Both the position numbers and the translations under genes were made by a program. From positions 620,001 to 684,000 of the forward strand of contig JBAIAA010000650.1 in assembly GCA_037893245.1 (NCBI GenBank): a stretch of 64,000 nucleotides of DNA. The letters are read 5' to 3'. Below the pieces are notes generated by a model. It made no database searches. It had not been told where the DNA came from and saw only the letters and a program-made list of their open reading frames with translations. Source of the stretch: Crossaster papposus. Its lineage: Eukaryota; Echinodermata; Asteroidea; Velatida; Solasteridae. Shown piece after piece: positions 62,905-64,000 of the stretch; position 1 is the stretch's first letter, and each line of letters opens with the position of its first letter.

Positions 62905-63573
62905 AAGACATTGCTTCTAAAAAAATAAGTTGGTCAGGAAAAAGAATGCCTAATGTCGAGAGGTTTAACATGCACTGTAACCATATGTTTCTTGCATCGT
63001 TTGGCTTTTCAATAATTATGTTTTTTTAACAGTGCCACACTTGTTGCAATTAAAGTCTACAATTAGGTTTGAGATTACTGTAACCAGATTAGCCTTGAGG
63101 TTTACCCTGCTGCAGGCATTGATGTGACACTGCTGTCTAGCATGTTCCTCCAAAATCTGCTGGAAGTGAGATACTACACATGTGAGGGGCAAGTCCGTGT
63201 ACATGTCATGTGTTCATGTTGATGTTGTCGAATACACATAACTTGCCAATCCTACATGTACCTCTTTATATGGTAAAACAAAAAAATACAGAAGATTTGA
63301 AAGTATCTCTCTGAAATACTCTCCACAAGATCATGACCCTTATACCTTCAATGGAGGGGAGAGAAGGAGGGGGGGGGGGGGGGGGGGGGGGGTCCAGTGG
63401 GGGTAAAGAGGGAATAAATTTGTCCTCAGTGATAAGGCCAGTGACAACAGATGTGTGGCACCTGAAGTGTCCAGACAAATTGGCCTGGCCAGGTTATTAA
63501 GCCCTCTAGCCCCTACAGGTATTAAAGGGGTCTCCCTTTTGTTGTTGTATTCATAAAAATCACTGCTCAGGGA

Positions 63574-63644
63574 CCATTAGACTTGTCCACCATTAGACTT
63601 GTCCATTAGACTTGTCCATTAGACTTGTCCATTAGACTTGTCCA
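63574..63644 (+). repeat. 15-bp tandem repeat
   Basis: Five or so units of CATTAGACTTGTCCA; the first two are separated by an extra CAC. Confidence 0.9.
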
Positions 63645-63811
63645 CATGTCTAAGGGACCATGGGTCTTGCACGCAACTTGTCTGGTGTTTTCATGAAATG
63701 AGTTAATATAAACGGTCATTCACAGAAGCCGAGTGTGAGTTACATTAGCAAGTTCAGGGTAGTTGTACAAAGAAGAAATTTAGGAAAGAAACCTTCTGCA
63801 GTTTTATCCCA

Positions 63812-63940
63812 TACCCTGCTGAATCCAACAGGATCCAACCAGTTGACATTCTAAGACAGTTGGATCCCGTTGGGTTAAGCAGGCAAGTAAATTACCCGAC
63901 AACTTGGTGAGTTGGACTCTGTTGAATTCAGCAGGGAAGT
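63812..63940. repeat. Inverted-repeat cluster
   Basis: CCCTGCTGAATCCAACAGGA pairs imperfectly with GTTGAATTCAGCAGGG near 63920 and also with internal copies (TTGGATCCCGTTGGGTTAAG). Possibly a small degenerate MITE. Confidence 0.6.
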
Positions 63941-64000
63941 CCTGGGGAACCATTAGGGTGTTAGGGTTAACAAAAAAGTGATGTTTGAACATTCGATCTG

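Larger units (their letters stand above)
59989..64000 (-). other. HTATSF1 intron or upstream region
   Basis: Presumed intronic DNA of HTATSF1, with no exon recognised. Contains a short 11-bp repeat (CAAGTGATTT, about 60826-60860), repeat B (61495-61625), a MITE (62681-62904), G runs at 62498-62512 and 63369-63392, a 15-bp repeat (63574-63644) and an inverted-repeat cluster (about 63812-63940). Confidence 0.45.

Overview
The window is animal (metazoan) nuclear DNA: intron-split genes with GT/AG boundaries, AT-rich introns and intergenic DNA, and many short mobile elements. The gene content, the GOPC-VGLL-HTATSF1 linkage, the tRNA-derived SINEs ending in AAGCGCTATATAAG and the short inverted-repeat elements suggest a marine invertebrate deuterostome, probably an echinoderm; that assignment is inference.

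Layout. 1-249 is the last coding exon of an unrecognised plus-strand gene. 2129-7838 (minus) is a complete seven-exon di-N-acetylchitobiase (CTBS, GH18, 363 aa). 13347-15095 (plus) is a PLAC8/cornifelin-family gene with four coding exons (153 aa). 16523-21007 (plus) is a complete eight-exon GOPC (521 aa; coiled coil and PDZ). About 20 kb with no recognised gene follows and holds a degenerate AT-rich array built as an inverted repeat, small palindromic elements, and a 4.3 kb foldback element (35023-39344) whose long inverted arms consist largely of a 21-bp tandem repeat. 40804-49034 (minus) is a complete three-exon vestigial-like gene (VGLL, 355 aa, Tondu domain). 49035-58899 holds no recognised gene but contains hAT-type MITEs and G-rich repeats. 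58900-59988 (minus) holds the last three exons of HTATSF1 (Tat-SF1), whose 5' part lies beyond the window.

The genes do not form a pathway: CTBS is lysosomal, GOPC is a Golgi/trans-Golgi scaffold, VGLL is a TEAD cofactor and HTATSF1 is a splicing/transcription factor. Their order matters more. In human, VGLL2 and GOPC are convergent neighbours on 6q22, and HTATSF1 lies head-to-tail with VGLL1 on Xq26. This window has both arrangements around one VGLL gene, as expected of the locus before vertebrate genome duplication.

The most unusual non-genic object is the foldback element, which resembles the sea urchin TU and Drosophila FB type. Several nested insertions with clear target-site duplications are also readable: a 9-bp duplication around an element inside a minisatellite, and an 8-bp duplication around an element inside a SINE.
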